Shown piece after piece: positions 48,626 to 57,261 of a stretch of 64,000 nucleotides of DNA. Every line of letters starts with the position of its first letter. The first letter of the stretch is position 1. The notes below the pieces were generated by a model. That model was not told the origin of the DNA. It did not search any database and worked only from the letters and a program-made list of their open reading frames with translations. The stretch is from Mycobacteroides chelonae CCUG 47445 (GTDB lineage Bacteria; Actinomycetota; Actinomycetes; Mycobacteriales; Mycobacteriaceae), in NCBI RefSeq assembly GCF_001632805.1, contig NZ_CP007220.1:2542001-2606000 (forward strand). Direction: 5' to 3'. The translations under genes were made by a program, and so were the position numbers.

Positions 48626-48994
48626 CTAGCCGACGTCGGTACAGGTGACTCCGGGGTTCTCGCAGTCGGAGCCGGTCTCGCCGGGTGCACTGACCCAGCC
48701 GCCGTCGTCGTCATGTCCGGGAGCGATGTTGGACTCGGGTGGGTTGTTGTCGGAACCGCACACCACCCAGGCGTTCTCGCACTGAGCCCCGGCGCCGCCG
48801 GGGAGGTAGCCCCAGCCGCTATTCCCGTCGTTGCTCGGCTGATCGACCAGCGATCCATGCGACGGCGAGTTGGGTGCGCCCGGAACCGGAGGTGCCGGCG
48901 ACGGATCGGCCGAAGCCACCGCTCCGAATCCGACGAACGCAGCTGCCAGGACGCCGGCCGCGGGCGCCACGACAAAACGGGTGAATGAGTTCAT
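48626..48994 (-). CDS. Small secreted protein, four cysteines
   Basis: Protein of 122 residues with a signal peptide (residues 1-29, FVVAPAAGVLAAAFVGFGAVASADPS). The mature part is Pro/Gly/Asp-rich and contains two similar segments: GAQCENAWVVCGSDNNPP and GSDCENPGVTCTDVG. Each has CEN-x4-5-C, so it is an internal repeat. ATG 48994 follows GAGGTG. No function recognised. Confidence 0.6.
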   Translation of the reverse strand: MNSFTRFVVAPAAGVLAAAFVGFGAVASADPSPAPPVPGAPNSPSHGSLVDQPSNDGNSGWGYLPGGAGAQCENAWVVCGSDNNPPESNIAPGHDDDGGWVSAPGETGSDCENPGVTCTDVG

Positions 48995-49141
48995 GGGCAC
49001 CTCTTCAAAGGGTGGACGAATACAGGACAAATGTACTCCCACACACAGCTTTTGCAGATGACCTTGGTAGGAACCGCACACCATGTCTAACCCCTGCCGA
49101 TGTCGCACACGACGCCTCGCCGCGTGCTAAGACTGGCCAGC

Positions 49142-49618
49142 ATGACCCCCGAGACCCTCGTCGACATCCACGAGATCACCGAACTCAAATACCGCTACGC
49201 CCGCACCCTCGACAACAAGTTGTGGGACGAGTTCGCCGACACACTCACCGAGGATGTTGAGGCGACCTATGGCACCGCAGTGCATGGCGCGCCGCTCGAG
49301 TTCACCTCGCGCACCGGTGTTGTCGACTACATGCGGTCATCGTTGACCACGGATATCACCAGCGTGCACACCATGAGCCATCCAGAGATCGCGGTGGACG
49401 GAGACACCGCTACCGGCAGCTGGGCCATGAGCGACGTCGTCATCGTCCCGGCGCACAGCGTCCTCATCACCGGGACCTCGTACTACACCGACCGCTACCG
49501 CCGCGACGCCGATGGAAAGTGGCGGATCAGCTACATCTCGTACTACCGCCTCTATGAGGCCATGCAGAACACCAAGGACATCGGCTTCAACCTGATCGCC
49601 AACCGCTGGTCGCAGTAG
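49142..49618 (+). CDS. SnoaL-like/NTF2-fold protein
   Basis: Protein of 158 residues with the SnoaL_4 pattern: IHEITELKYRYARTLDNKLWDEFADTLTEDVEATYG at the start, HTMSHPEIAVDGDTATGSWAMSDV and YYTDRYRRDADGKWRISYISYYRLYE at the end. Small proteins of this fold are dehydratases, isomerases or cyclases, or simply bind ligands. ATG 49142 is preferred over 49100 because the fold begins there. Not obviously linked to the adjacent glycan operon, whose first gene follows 73 bp later. Confidence 0.78.
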   Translation: MTPETLVDIHEITELKYRYARTLDNKLWDEFADTLTEDVEATYGTAVHGAPLEFTSRTGVVDYMRSSLTTDITSVHTMSHPEIAVDGDTATGSWAMSDVVIVPAHSVLITGTSYYTDRYRRDADGKWRISYISYYRLYEAMQNTKDIGFNLIANRWSQ

Positions 49619-49691
49619 CGCCGAGAACCGGGTAACCTATCGCCGGGTCTGGAGACATCCGTACTCCACATAGCTGGCATAGGAGGAACCG

Positions 49692-50954
49692 GTGCGCTGT
49701 CGCCTCTGCGACTCGACGGAGCTGCTCAGCGTCGTCGATCTGGGTGCCACCCCACCCTGCCAGAAGTTTCTGCACGCCGATGAGCTGGATCTGCCGGAAC
49801 CCACTTATCCCCTGCACCTGCGGCTTTGCCGCGACTGCATGTTGCTGCAAATCCCTGCGTTGATTAGCCCCGAGGACAACTTCACCGAGTACGCGTACTT
49901 TTCGTCGTACTCCGACAGCTGGGTCGATCACGCCCGCGCATACGTCACCAACTCGATTGCGCGCCTGGGGCTTTCTCCCGACGCCCCGGACGACTTCATG
50001 ATCGAGGTGGCCAGCAACGACGGCTACCTCCTTCAGCACGCCGTTGCCCAGGGAATCCGCTGCCTGGGCATCGAGCCGTCGGTGAACGTCGGACAGGCGG
50101 CGCGCGACAAGGGCGTTCCGACCCTGACGGCCTTCCTCGACGAGGGCACCGCGGCCCGCGTCCGTTCGGAGCACGGTCCGGCCCGCCTGGTCGCGGCCAA
50201 CAACGTGTACGCGCACATCCCTGACTTGCGGGGATTCACGCGAGCCCTGCGGGGGCTCGTTGCCGATGACGGCTGGGTGAGCATCGAGGTACATCACGCG
50301 CTCAACCTCATCGAGCTCGGCCAGTTCGACACCATCTACCACGAACACTTCCAGTACTACACCGTATTAGCAGCTCAAAGAGCGCTCGCTGTAGGCGATC
50401 TGGAAGTGGTCGACGTCGAACTGCTTGACACACACGGTGGTTCGATACGGGTGTGGGCGCGCCCTCGCGAATGCCGGCCCGAGATCGCGCCATCGGTTGC
50501 CGAGGTCTTGGAGCTGGAACGGCGGGCAGGTCTGCACGAATTGGCCGGATATGAACGATTCCGTGCGACAACCGAACGAATCCGCCTGGAGCTCTTGCAG
50601 TTCCTGCTTACCTGCAAGGCAGAGGGCAAGACCGTCGTCGGCTACGGCGCGCCCGGTAAGGGCAACACGCTGCTGAACTACTGCGGCATCCGCACCGACC
50701 TTCTGGGTTACACCGTTGACCGAAACCCCTATAAGCAAGGCATGTTCAGTCCCGGTACCCGCATCCCGGTGCACTCCCCCGAGCGAATCGATGAAGACAA
50801 ACCCGACGTGGTGCTGGTGCTCCCATGGAACCTGGAAGCCGAGATCACCCAGCAGTTGCGGCATATCGGCGAATGGGGTGGAAGGCTCGTCTACCCCCTG
50901 CCGCAGCTACACGTCGTCGAACCCCATATTGAGCCCGAAGGAGCATCGGTATGA
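49692..50954 (+). CDS. NDP-sugar C-methyltransferase (TcaB9/TylC3-like)
   Basis: Protein of 420 residues with all three parts of sugar C-methyltransferases: N-terminal zinc site (C3, C6, C46, C49), central SAM domain (IEVASNDGYLLQ near residue 103) and C-terminal nucleotide-sugar domain (VVGYGAPGKGNTLLNYCG). The Y-x-E-H catalytic set described for TcaB9 is present in IYHEHFQYY. It would methylate carbon 3 of a 4-keto-6-deoxy NDP-hexose. GTG 49692 has a strong AGGAGGA ribosome-binding site. It overlaps the cytidylyltransferase gene by 4 bp and starts a four-gene operon. Confidence 0.9.
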   Translation: MRCRLCDSTELLSVVDLGATPPCQKFLHADELDLPEPTYPLHLRLCRDCMLLQIPALISPEDNFTEYAYFSSYSDSWVDHARAYVTNSIARLGLSPDAPDDFMIEVASNDGYLLQHAVAQGIRCLGIEPSVNVGQAARDKGVPTLTAFLDEGTAARVRSEHGPARLVAANNVYAHIPDLRGFTRALRGLVADDGWVSIEVHHALNLIELGQFDTIYHEHFQYYTVLAAQRALAVGDLEVVDVELLDTHGGSIRVWARPRECRPEIAPSVAEVLELERRAGLHELAGYERFRATTERIRLELLQFLLTCKAEGKTVVGYGAPGKGNTLLNYCGIRTDLLGYTVDRNPYKQGMFSPGTRIPVHSPERIDEDKPDVVLVLPWNLEAEITQQLRHIGEWGGRLVYPLPQLHVVEPHIEPEGASV

Positions 50955-51739
50955 AGGTCGTGCTTTTCTGCGGAGGCTTCGGCATGCGCATGCGCAACGG
51001 CGCCGGCGATGTGATCCCCAAACCGCTCCAGATGGTCGGACCGCGCCCCCTCATCTGGCACGTGATGAAATACTATGCGTACCATGGACATAAGGAATTC
51101 ATCCTGTGTCTAGGCTACGGCGCTGAGGCCATCAAGGACTTCTTCCTTGGCTACAACGAAGCGCAATCCAACGATTTCGTCTTGGCCGAGGGCCAGGTGC
51201 GGCTGTTGAAGTCCGATATCGCCGATTGGACCATCACGTTCGCCGACACCGGCGCCGAATCGCCCATCGGAGAGCGGCTGCGGCGAGTACGTCACCACCT
51301 CGGCGACGATCGCTACTTCCTGGCCAATTACGCGGACGTTCTCACCAACGCTCCCCTGGACGATCTGGTGGCCAAGTTCCACGATTCCGGAGCCGCCGCG
51401 TCCATGCTCCTGGTTCCGCCGCAATCGTCGTTCCACACCGTGGACGTGAATGACGGTGGATCGATCACCGATATCACCGCCGTCTCCAAGCTCGACATGT
51501 GGGAGAACGGCGGCTACTTTGTGCTCTCCCAGGATGTCTTCGACTATCTGCCCGCGGGCGGCGACCTCGTCGAGGACGCCTGCGGGTCGCTGGCCAAAGA
51601 AGGCAGGATGTTCGGCTACAAGTTCAACGGATTCTGGAAGCCGGCCGACACCTTCAAGGAACGCGCCGAGCTTGACGAGGGTTACCGCAAGGGCGTGCGC
51701 CCATGGATGGTCTGGGAGCAGGAGCCCGCCACCACGTGA
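50951..51739 (+). CDS. Glucose-1-phosphate cytidylyltransferase-like nucleotidyltransferase
   Basis: Protein of 262 residues with the RfbF pattern: LFCGGFGMRMR (the Gly-rich phosphate loop), PKPLQMVGPRPLIWHVMKYYAYHG, and FILCLGYGAEAIKDFF. The related enzyme makes CDP-glucose from glucose-1-phosphate and CTP, the entry to CDP-linked deoxysugars. In this variant the loop has FGMRMR instead of LGTRL. ATGA-coupled to the methyltransferase gene and to the PIG-L gene, so it probably supplies the activated sugar for the same pathway. Confidence 0.9.
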   Translation: MKVVLFCGGFGMRMRNGAGDVIPKPLQMVGPRPLIWHVMKYYAYHGHKEFILCLGYGAEAIKDFFLGYNEAQSNDFVLAEGQVRLLKSDIADWTITFADTGAESPIGERLRRVRHHLGDDRYFLANYADVLTNAPLDDLVAKFHDSGAAASMLLVPPQSSFHTVDVNDGGSITDITAVSKLDMWENGGYFVLSQDVFDYLPAGGDLVEDACGSLAKEGRMFGYKFNGFWKPADTFKERAELDEGYRKGVRPWMVWEQEPATT

Positions 51740-52389
51740 TCGAACTCAACACCGGCGCCGTCGACGAAATCGCCTTGCTGGCAGCGCATTGTGACGATAT
51801 CGCGATCGGCATGGGTGGCACCCTGCTCACCATGGCGACTCGCCACCCCGGATTACGGGTCCGCGCGCTCGTGCTGACGGGCGGTGGCACCGAACGAGAA
51901 TCCGAGGAGCGGGCCGCGCTGACAGCTTTGTGCCCCGGGGCCGAAGTGGCCGTCGACGTACTCGACTTTCCGGACGGACGAGCCCCCGCACATTGGAACC
52001 AGATCAAGGACGCGCTCTCGGCTTTTCGCCGTGAGTCGACGGCCACGGTGGTTTTCGCTCCGCAGCGCCGCGACGCTCACCAGGACCACCGCCTGCTGGC
52101 AACCCTGGTGCCCACCGAGTTCCGTGACCATCTGATCCTCGGTTACGAGATCATCAAATGGGAAACCGATACCCCGACGCCCACAGTGTTTCAGCCGCTC
52201 AGCGATGAGATCGCCCGTAGCAAGGCAGATCTCATCTACGCGCACTATCCCTCGCAACGCCCCCATGACTGGTTCGACCACGAGACATTTCTCTCGTTGG
52301 CGCGCGTGCGCGGCGTGCAGTGCCGCCACCGGTACGCCGAAGCATTCGTACTGGAAAAGGCAACGATCTCTCTAGGAGCAACGCAGTGA
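51736..52389 (+). CDS. PIG-L/LmbE-family deacetylase
   Basis: Protein of 217 residues. The zinc motif is AAHCDDIAIGMGG, where Cys takes the place of the usual Pro in HPDD, and the second motif QRRDAHQDH supplies the later His. PIG-L enzymes remove N-acetyl groups from GlcNAc-type sugars or glycan precursors. GTG 51736 overlaps the upstream stop (GTGA), and its own stop overlaps the next start. Its place between sugar-nucleotide enzymes suggests that it deacetylates an amino-sugar intermediate (inference). Confidence 0.85.
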   Translation: MIELNTGAVDEIALLAAHCDDIAIGMGGTLLTMATRHPGLRVRALVLTGGGTERESEERAALTALCPGAEVAVDVLDFPDGRAPAHWNQIKDALSAFRRESTATVVFAPQRRDAHQDHRLLATLVPTEFRDHLILGYEIIKWETDTPTPTVFQPLSDEIARSKADLIYAHYPSQRPHDWFDHETFLSLARVRGVQCRHRYAEAFVLEKATISLGATQ

Positions 52390-53411
52390 AGGTTCTCATC
52401 ACCGGCCATCAGGGCTATCTCGGCACCGTGATGTCTCAGATGGTCGCCGAGGCCGGTCACGATGTGGTTGGTTTGGATTCGGGACTTTTCGCCGATTGTG
52501 TACTGGGCCCGGCACTCGTTGAACCACCGTCGCTCGCGGTGGATCTTCGTGATGTGACGGTGGACCAGCTGGCAGGCTTTGATGCGGTGATCCATTTGGC
52601 GGCGCTCTCGAACGATCCGCTCGGCGCATTGGCGCCGGACCTCACCTATGACATCAACCATCACGCCTCGGTACGCCTGGCGCAGCTTGCCAAAGATGCT
52701 GGAGTGAGCCGTTACCTGTACGCGTCGACATGCTCTGTGTACGGCTCGGCGGGCGAGGACCTGGTCAATGAGAGCGCTCCGCTGAAGCCCTTGACCCCCT
52801 ACGCGGAGAGCAAGGTCCGAGTCGAGGATGATGTCGCCGCGATCGCCGACTCCTCCTTCTCGCCGGTGTTTTTGCGTAACGCCACAGCTTTCGGGTACTC
52901 GCCCCGGCTTCGCGCCGATATCGTGCTGAATAACCTCGTTGGCAACGCGGTTCTCACCGGCGAGGTCAGGGTGCTCTCGGACGGAACGCCCTGGCGGCCC
53001 CTGGTACATGCCCGCGATATCGGCTCGGCATTCCTGGAGTGCCTCACGGCCCCCCAGGACGTAATCCACTGTGCGGCGTTCAATGTCGGTACCGAGGAGA
53101 ACAACCAGACGGTCGCACAGATCGCGGAGGCAGCCGTCGCCGCCGTGCCCAACTCCACCTTGGCCATCACCGGAGAGACGGGTGCGGATCCTCGTTCGTA
53201 CTGCGTCGACTTCTCTGCGATCCGTGCCGCATTGCCCGGGTACCGGGCGCAATGGTCGATCGAGGCCGGCGCTAGGGAGCTCTACGAGCAGTGCGTGGCC
53301 GGCAATCTCACGGAATCGCTGTTTCGCCAATCCTTCACCCGCCTGGCGCATTTGAATAATCTGCGCGAGTCCGGAGCAGTAGACGACACACTGCGCCCGG
53401 TCGCACGGTGA
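52386..53411 (+). CDS. NAD-dependent sugar epimerase/dehydratase
   Basis: Extended SDR of 341 residues. Cofactor motif ITGHQGYLG (residues 5-13), Thr/Ser at YASTCSVYG and catalytic Y-x3-K in LTPYAESKVRVE. RDIGSAFLECL and the C-terminal half resemble nucleotide-sugar epimerases. It may be the dehydratase, epimerase or reductase step for the CDP- or dTDP-hexose of this operon; the exact reaction cannot be read. GTG 52386 overlaps the PIG-L stop. Last gene of the operon, convergent with an RmlC-like gene. Confidence 0.87.
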   Translation: MKVLITGHQGYLGTVMSQMVAEAGHDVVGLDSGLFADCVLGPALVEPPSLAVDLRDVTVDQLAGFDAVIHLAALSNDPLGALAPDLTYDINHHASVRLAQLAKDAGVSRYLYASTCSVYGSAGEDLVNESAPLKPLTPYAESKVRVEDDVAAIADSSFSPVFLRNATAFGYSPRLRADIVLNNLVGNAVLTGEVRVLSDGTPWRPLVHARDIGSAFLECLTAPQDVIHCAAFNVGTEENNQTVAQIAEAAVAAVPNSTLAITGETGADPRSYCVDFSAIRAALPGYRAQWSIEAGARELYEQCVAGNLTESLFRQSFTRLAHLNNLRESGAVDDTLRPVAR

Positions 53412-53416
53412 GCCGG

Positions 53417-53974
53417 TCAGCGCCCGGTCAACGCGGCCCAACTGCCCGCCGCGGCATCCTTGGCGCTGATGACGGTAATCGGAAGCGGCCAGTCGATGCC
53501 GAGCTGGGGATCGTCATGGGCGACCGAGACATCCTCGGCGGGATCGTGCGGCCGGTCGATGCGATAGCAGAGGTCGGCCCACTCTGTCAGCGCTTGATGG
53601 CCATGCAATATGCCGGCCGGGACGAATAGGTGCGCGAAGGTGGAATCGTCGAGGGTGAAGCTCTGCCAACGTCCGAATGTCGGTGATTGGGGGCGGGCGT
53701 CAACCAGCACGTCGAACACGGCACCGCGCGCACAGCGGATGAGCTTGCTTTCGCCGCGGCCCGAGCGTCCATGTAGACCGCGCAATACACCTTGGCGCGA
53801 ACGCGATTGGGAGTCCTGTAGAAAGTCGGCGGCCCGCACCGCGGCGCCGGCGGCGAGCTGGTACTCGTCGAATATGGTGGCGTCGAATGTTCGTGTGAAG
53901 AACCCACGGTCGTCCTGGTGCGGCGCCGGCTCCATCAGCAGGACGCCGTCGATCTCGGTGGTGTGGATGCGCAC
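53417..53974 (-). CDS. RmlC-like dTDP-sugar 3,5-epimerase
   Basis: Cupin-fold protein of 185 residues. The motif GVLRGLHGR includes the catalytic His, DVLVDARPQSPTFGRW is the central beta-strand signature, and the end HDDPQLGIDWP matches RmlC. The family's second Tyr of the C-terminal YxxxxxY pattern is not evident (LCYRIDRPHDP), so it may be a 3- or 5-only epimerase of the NovW/EvaD type. GTG 53974 avoids an overlap with the divergent gene. It is divergent from the degenerate methyltransferase gene. Confidence 0.85.
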   Translation of the reverse strand: MRIHTTEIDGVLLMEPAPHQDDRGFFTRTFDATIFDEYQLAAGAAVRAADFLQDSQSRSRQGVLRGLHGRSGRGESKLIRCARGAVFDVLVDARPQSPTFGRWQSFTLDDSTFAHLFVPAGILHGHQALTEWADLCYRIDRPHDPAEDVSVAHDDPQLGIDWPLPITVISAKDAAAGSWAALTGR

Positions 53975-54004
53975 TCCGCCATCCTGCCGTACTGAGGAAA
54001 CATT

Positions 54005-55093
54005 GTGGTACCAACGGTGACCACCTGCCGGTATTGCGGAGGCCGAGAACTGCGCCGGGTGCTGGACCTGGGCGCCGTACCCGCCGCGGATCACTTCCCC
54101 GCCGCTTCCAGCGAACCCGCAGCAGATGCCTTACACCCCTTGGCGATGGTGTTGTGCACCGATTGTGCCCTCGCACAGCTGGATGTCGATGACACGGACA
54201 CCGAGGAGCCGCGTGCCGTGGAGCCGCAAGCCCTGCGCGATCAGGCCGCTGACGCGGTTGCCCGAGTGAACGCCGCCGGGCTGCTGAACGGGCGCACCGT
54301 CTACGAGTTCACCAGTCCTCATGGTGGCAGCTGGCTGGATCTCGTCTTTTCCAAGGGTTTTGAGGCCATGTCTGAAGGGCCCGCAGACCTGGTGCTGGAC
54401 AGCTTCGGGATGATGCACGACAGGGACCAGGCCACGGCTATCGATATGCGCGCCCGCCGGACCGGTGCGGAGGGCGTACTGCTTCTGCAATTCCATTCGA
54501 TAGCCACGATCCTGGAATTGGGTCAATGGAATTCGCTACGACACGGACATTTCGCCTACTACTCACTGACCGCGCTGCGCCGAATGCTGGCTGGTGCTGG
54601 CATGTCTGTGGTGGCGGTATGGGAGTTCGACCTATACGGCGGCACCCTGCTGGTGGCCGCACGCCATGGCGAACATCCGATGCCGCCTGCCGCGGAGCAG
54701 ATCGTTGCGCGGGAGAAAGCCTGCGGAGCAGCCGATCCCCATCGCTTCGTCGAGCTGCAGCATGAGGTGGACCAGCAGGTGCGGCGCCTCACGCGGTGGC
54801 TTGATGAAAGACGAGCATCCGGAGAGCGCGTGTACGCGTACGGAGCACCGTCACGGGCGGTGGCGCTGTTTCACCGTGCCGGGCTGACCACGGAGTCGGT
54901 GATGGCGGTCGCCGACGCATCTCCTGCCAAGCAGGGACGTCGTATGCCCGGCACGGATATTCCGATCGTGTCACCCGAGGATCTGGTGATTGCCGACCCC
55001 GACCGGGTGCTGCTTACCCTGCCAGATCTGTATGCGGAAGTCCGCCTGCGCTTTCCGGAGATGGAAGGCCGCTGGGTGACCGGACTGTGCTAG
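54005..55093 (+). CDS. Degenerate C-methyltransferase paralogue
   Basis: Protein of 362 residues, homologous to the C-methyltransferase at 49692: a zinc site with C8, C11, C51 and C54, and a C-terminal nucleotide-sugar domain (YAYGAPSRAVALFHRAG, MPGTDIPIVSPEDL). The SAM-binding motif EVASNDGYLL is replaced by YEFTSPHGGSWL, and the catalytic Y-x-E-H loop reads R-H-G-H (LRHGHFAYY). It is also ~60 residues shorter in the middle. It may bind the nucleotide sugar without methylating it. GTG/ATG start near 54005; the end overlaps the GH6 gene by 4 bp, tail to tail. Confidence 0.8.
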   Translation: MVPTVTTCRYCGGRELRRVLDLGAVPAADHFPAASSEPAADALHPLAMVLCTDCALAQLDVDDTDTEEPRAVEPQALRDQAADAVARVNAAGLLNGRTVYEFTSPHGGSWLDLVFSKGFEAMSEGPADLVLDSFGMMHDRDQATAIDMRARRTGAEGVLLLQFHSIATILELGQWNSLRHGHFAYYSLTALRRMLAGAGMSVVAVWEFDLYGGTLLVAARHGEHPMPPAAEQIVAREKACGAADPHRFVELQHEVDQQVRRLTRWLDERRASGERVYAYGAPSRAVALFHRAGLTTESVMAVADASPAKQGRRMPGTDIPIVSPEDLVIADPDRVLLTLPDLYAEVRLRFPEMEGRWVTGLC

Positions 55094-56124
55094 CGCAGCA
55101 ATACTGACGCCAGCGCCGGGCTGAACTGTCCGCCGGGTGCGTCGGAGGCGATGCCGCAGGGACCGTTGGAGCTACCTGGCGCGAGAATCCAGAGGTTCAT
55201 ATCCAGACCGTCGGGTTGTCCCAGCACCACTGGCGATGCGCCGAGCATACGTCCGGCAGGATTGCACCAATCGAAGTTCCAATCCGGGTTGCCATTCTGC
55301 GACGTATCGACGACATACCGTGGATCGCTGACACCGAACCACTGTTGCAACGCCGCCCTGATGCGTTGCGCATAGGCGGTGATCTCGGCAGTCGGCGCGA
55401 AGGACGAGACGTTGACGGCGTACCCGACGCGGTCAGAGACGCCGACCCTCGCCAGCAGCGCCGCCATCCGCTCGGGCGTCACAGAACCGGATGAGGTTCC
55501 CGCGTCAACGTAGACGCGGGTGTTGACGTTATGGGCCGAGAAGGTCTGCACCGCGTACCGCAATGAACGGATCCGATCGTCAAAATCTGTGCCCTCCAGG
55601 GACTGTCGATCGGCGAACCACAGCGCGTCCGGTTCCACTATCAGCACCAGCCTGGTGTCCCCCACCAATGCGGACACTCGGTCGATCCAGGCTCGGTAGA
55701 TCTGTGGTGTGACGGCGTGGTGAGGTCCGGAGAATCCGTCATCGCGATCCGGAATGTTGTACAGCGCCAATTGCGCGGTGCCGCCGGCCTTTCGTGCGCG
55801 CTCGACGATATCGCCGATGTTGCGGCTGTCGTCCTCGTCATTGCCGGTGGCCCACATTGCGATCGGGTATCGCGCGATCCGATCCCGGATTGCCGCGGCG
55901 CGCGGATCATCGGGGTGATCGCGTACCCACCACTGCACATCGAGCGAGTTCGGCACCAACGGGCCGGTATCGAGCCGGCGTGCCATCGTGTCCGAGGCGT
56001 GCGGATGCTCGAACTTGCTGGAGTCGCGTCCCAGAACCATCGCAGCTACCAGCGCCAACATCGCGAGCGCGGCAGTGCACACCACCGTCGGACGGCGGTT
56101 TCCGGCCGCGGGCGTACGGGTCAC
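55090..56124 (-). CDS. Glycoside hydrolase family 6 (endoglucanase) protein
   Basis: Exported or membrane-anchored protein of 344 residues. A hydrophobic N-terminal segment (VVCTAALAMLALVAAMVLGRDSS) is followed by the GH6 domain: YVDAGTSSG, LIVEPDALW (the GH6 signature with the catalytic Asp), DTSQNGN and CNPAGRMLG. The family cleaves beta-1,4-glucan with inversion. No carbohydrate-binding domain is attached. In a polysaccharide locus it may trim or process a beta-1,4-linked polymer, as cellulase-type enzymes do in cellulose operons (inference). GTG 56124 is chosen because the divergent glycosyltransferase gene begins at 56167. Confidence 0.85.
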   Translation of the reverse strand: MTRTPAAGNRRPTVVCTAALAMLALVAAMVLGRDSSKFEHPHASDTMARRLDTGPLVPNSLDVQWWVRDHPDDPRAAAIRDRIARYPIAMWATGNDEDDSRNIGDIVERARKAGGTAQLALYNIPDRDDGFSGPHHAVTPQIYRAWIDRVSALVGDTRLVLIVEPDALWFADRQSLEGTDFDDRIRSLRYAVQTFSAHNVNTRVYVDAGTSSGSVTPERMAALLARVGVSDRVGYAVNVSSFAPTAEITAYAQRIRAALQQWFGVSDPRYVVDTSQNGNPDWNFDWCNPAGRMLGASPVVLGQPDGLDMNLWILAPGSSNGPCGIASDAPGGQFSPALASVLLR

Positions 56125-56166
56125 AGCGGGGAACGATACCGAGCTGTTGACCTCTACACTTGGCCC

Positions 56167-57261
56167 GTGTCCAACTCCGCCCCCGGGCCGGCGCCGTTGC
56201 GCGTCCTGGCCATCGGGCCCGCCCCCGCGAGTCCTGAGAGCCGCGGGGGTATGGCAACCGTCATGGCGCATATGGCGGCGTTGACTGACCCCGCCGTGAC
56301 CGTGCGAGTGGTGCCGACCTATGTCGATGCCGCGCGGTGGCGCTGGTTGTGGGTTGGTGTGCGCGGCATGATCGCGTCATCGTGGTTGGTCATGACCGGG
56401 CGCGTTGACGTCCTGCACGTCCACCTGGGCCATGGCGGAAGCGTGGCCCGCAAGGCAATGCCGCTGTGGGCCGCGCGCATCCGCGGAGTACCTGCGCTCA
56501 TCCATGCGCATAGCTTCGACTTCTGCGGTTGGTACCGGAGCCAGCACATCACGGTCCAGCGCGGCGTGCGGTGGGCACTGCCCGCTGACCGGTGGATCAT
56601 CCTGGGACGGCAACTCGCCGACGAGTACGCGGCCTGCCTGGAGCTCGATCCCGCACGAGTGTCCGTGCTGCAGAATCCGGTACGCATTCCCGATGAGCCC
56701 GCGTCCTCGCGCGGCGGCACGCTGGCGGCGGTAAGTCTGGGCAGGCTTGGGCAGCGCAAGGGCACCTACGACATCATCCGGGCAGCATCCGAGTTGGCAC
56801 CCGAGGTTCGCGCGTCATTGCACATTCACCTTGCCGGCGATGGCGAGGTGGAGCAGGCACGTACCGCGGTTGCGGCGGCTGATGTCGCGGACGTGATCAC
56901 TGTGCACGGCTGGCTGGACGCGGCTGCCGGGGCCGAATTACTCAGTGGTGCAGATATCTTCGTACTGCCCAGCTATGCCGAGGGGCTGCCCATGGCGCTT
57001 CTGGAAGCCATGGCCGCGTCCGTCGCGGTGATCACCTCGCCGGTCGGATCGATTGCCGAGGTGGTGCGTAACGGAGAGAACGGCGTACTGGTGGCGCCCG
57101 GCGATGTCGACGCGTTGGTGTCTGCCCTCACCCGGCTGAGTACCGACCAGACGGAGCGGCGCCGGCTGGCGGCCGCGGCACGCGAGACGGTACGCGGTCT
57201 TGACATCGCAGGCTGGGAGGCGCAGCTAGTGCGGACGTGGAAGTCGCTCGCAGATCGCTAA
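56167..57261 (+). CDS. GT4-family glycosyltransferase
   Basis: Glycosyltransferase of 364 residues with the GT-B fold. The N-terminal domain has GPAPASPESRGGMATVMAHM (the Gly-rich acceptor loop), and the C-terminal domain has VSLGRLGQRKGTYDIIRAASEL and LPSYAEGLPMALLEAMAASVAVI with the E-x7-E motif of retaining GT4 enzymes. Donor and acceptor unknown. GTG 56167. It is divergent from GH6 and overlaps the next glycosyltransferase gene by 36 bp, tail to tail. Confidence 0.88.
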   Translation: MSNSAPGPAPLRVLAIGPAPASPESRGGMATVMAHMAALTDPAVTVRVVPTYVDAARWRWLWVGVRGMIASSWLVMTGRVDVLHVHLGHGGSVARKAMPLWAARIRGVPALIHAHSFDFCGWYRSQHITVQRGVRWALPADRWIILGRQLADEYAACLELDPARVSVLQNPVRIPDEPASSRGGTLAAVSLGRLGQRKGTYDIIRAASELAPEVRASLHIHLAGDGEVEQARTAVAAADVADVITVHGWLDAAAGAELLSGADIFVLPSYAEGLPMALLEAMAASVAVITSPVGSIAEVVRNGENGVLVAPGDVDALVSALTRLSTDQTERRRLAAAARETVRGLDIAGWEAQLVRTWKSLADR

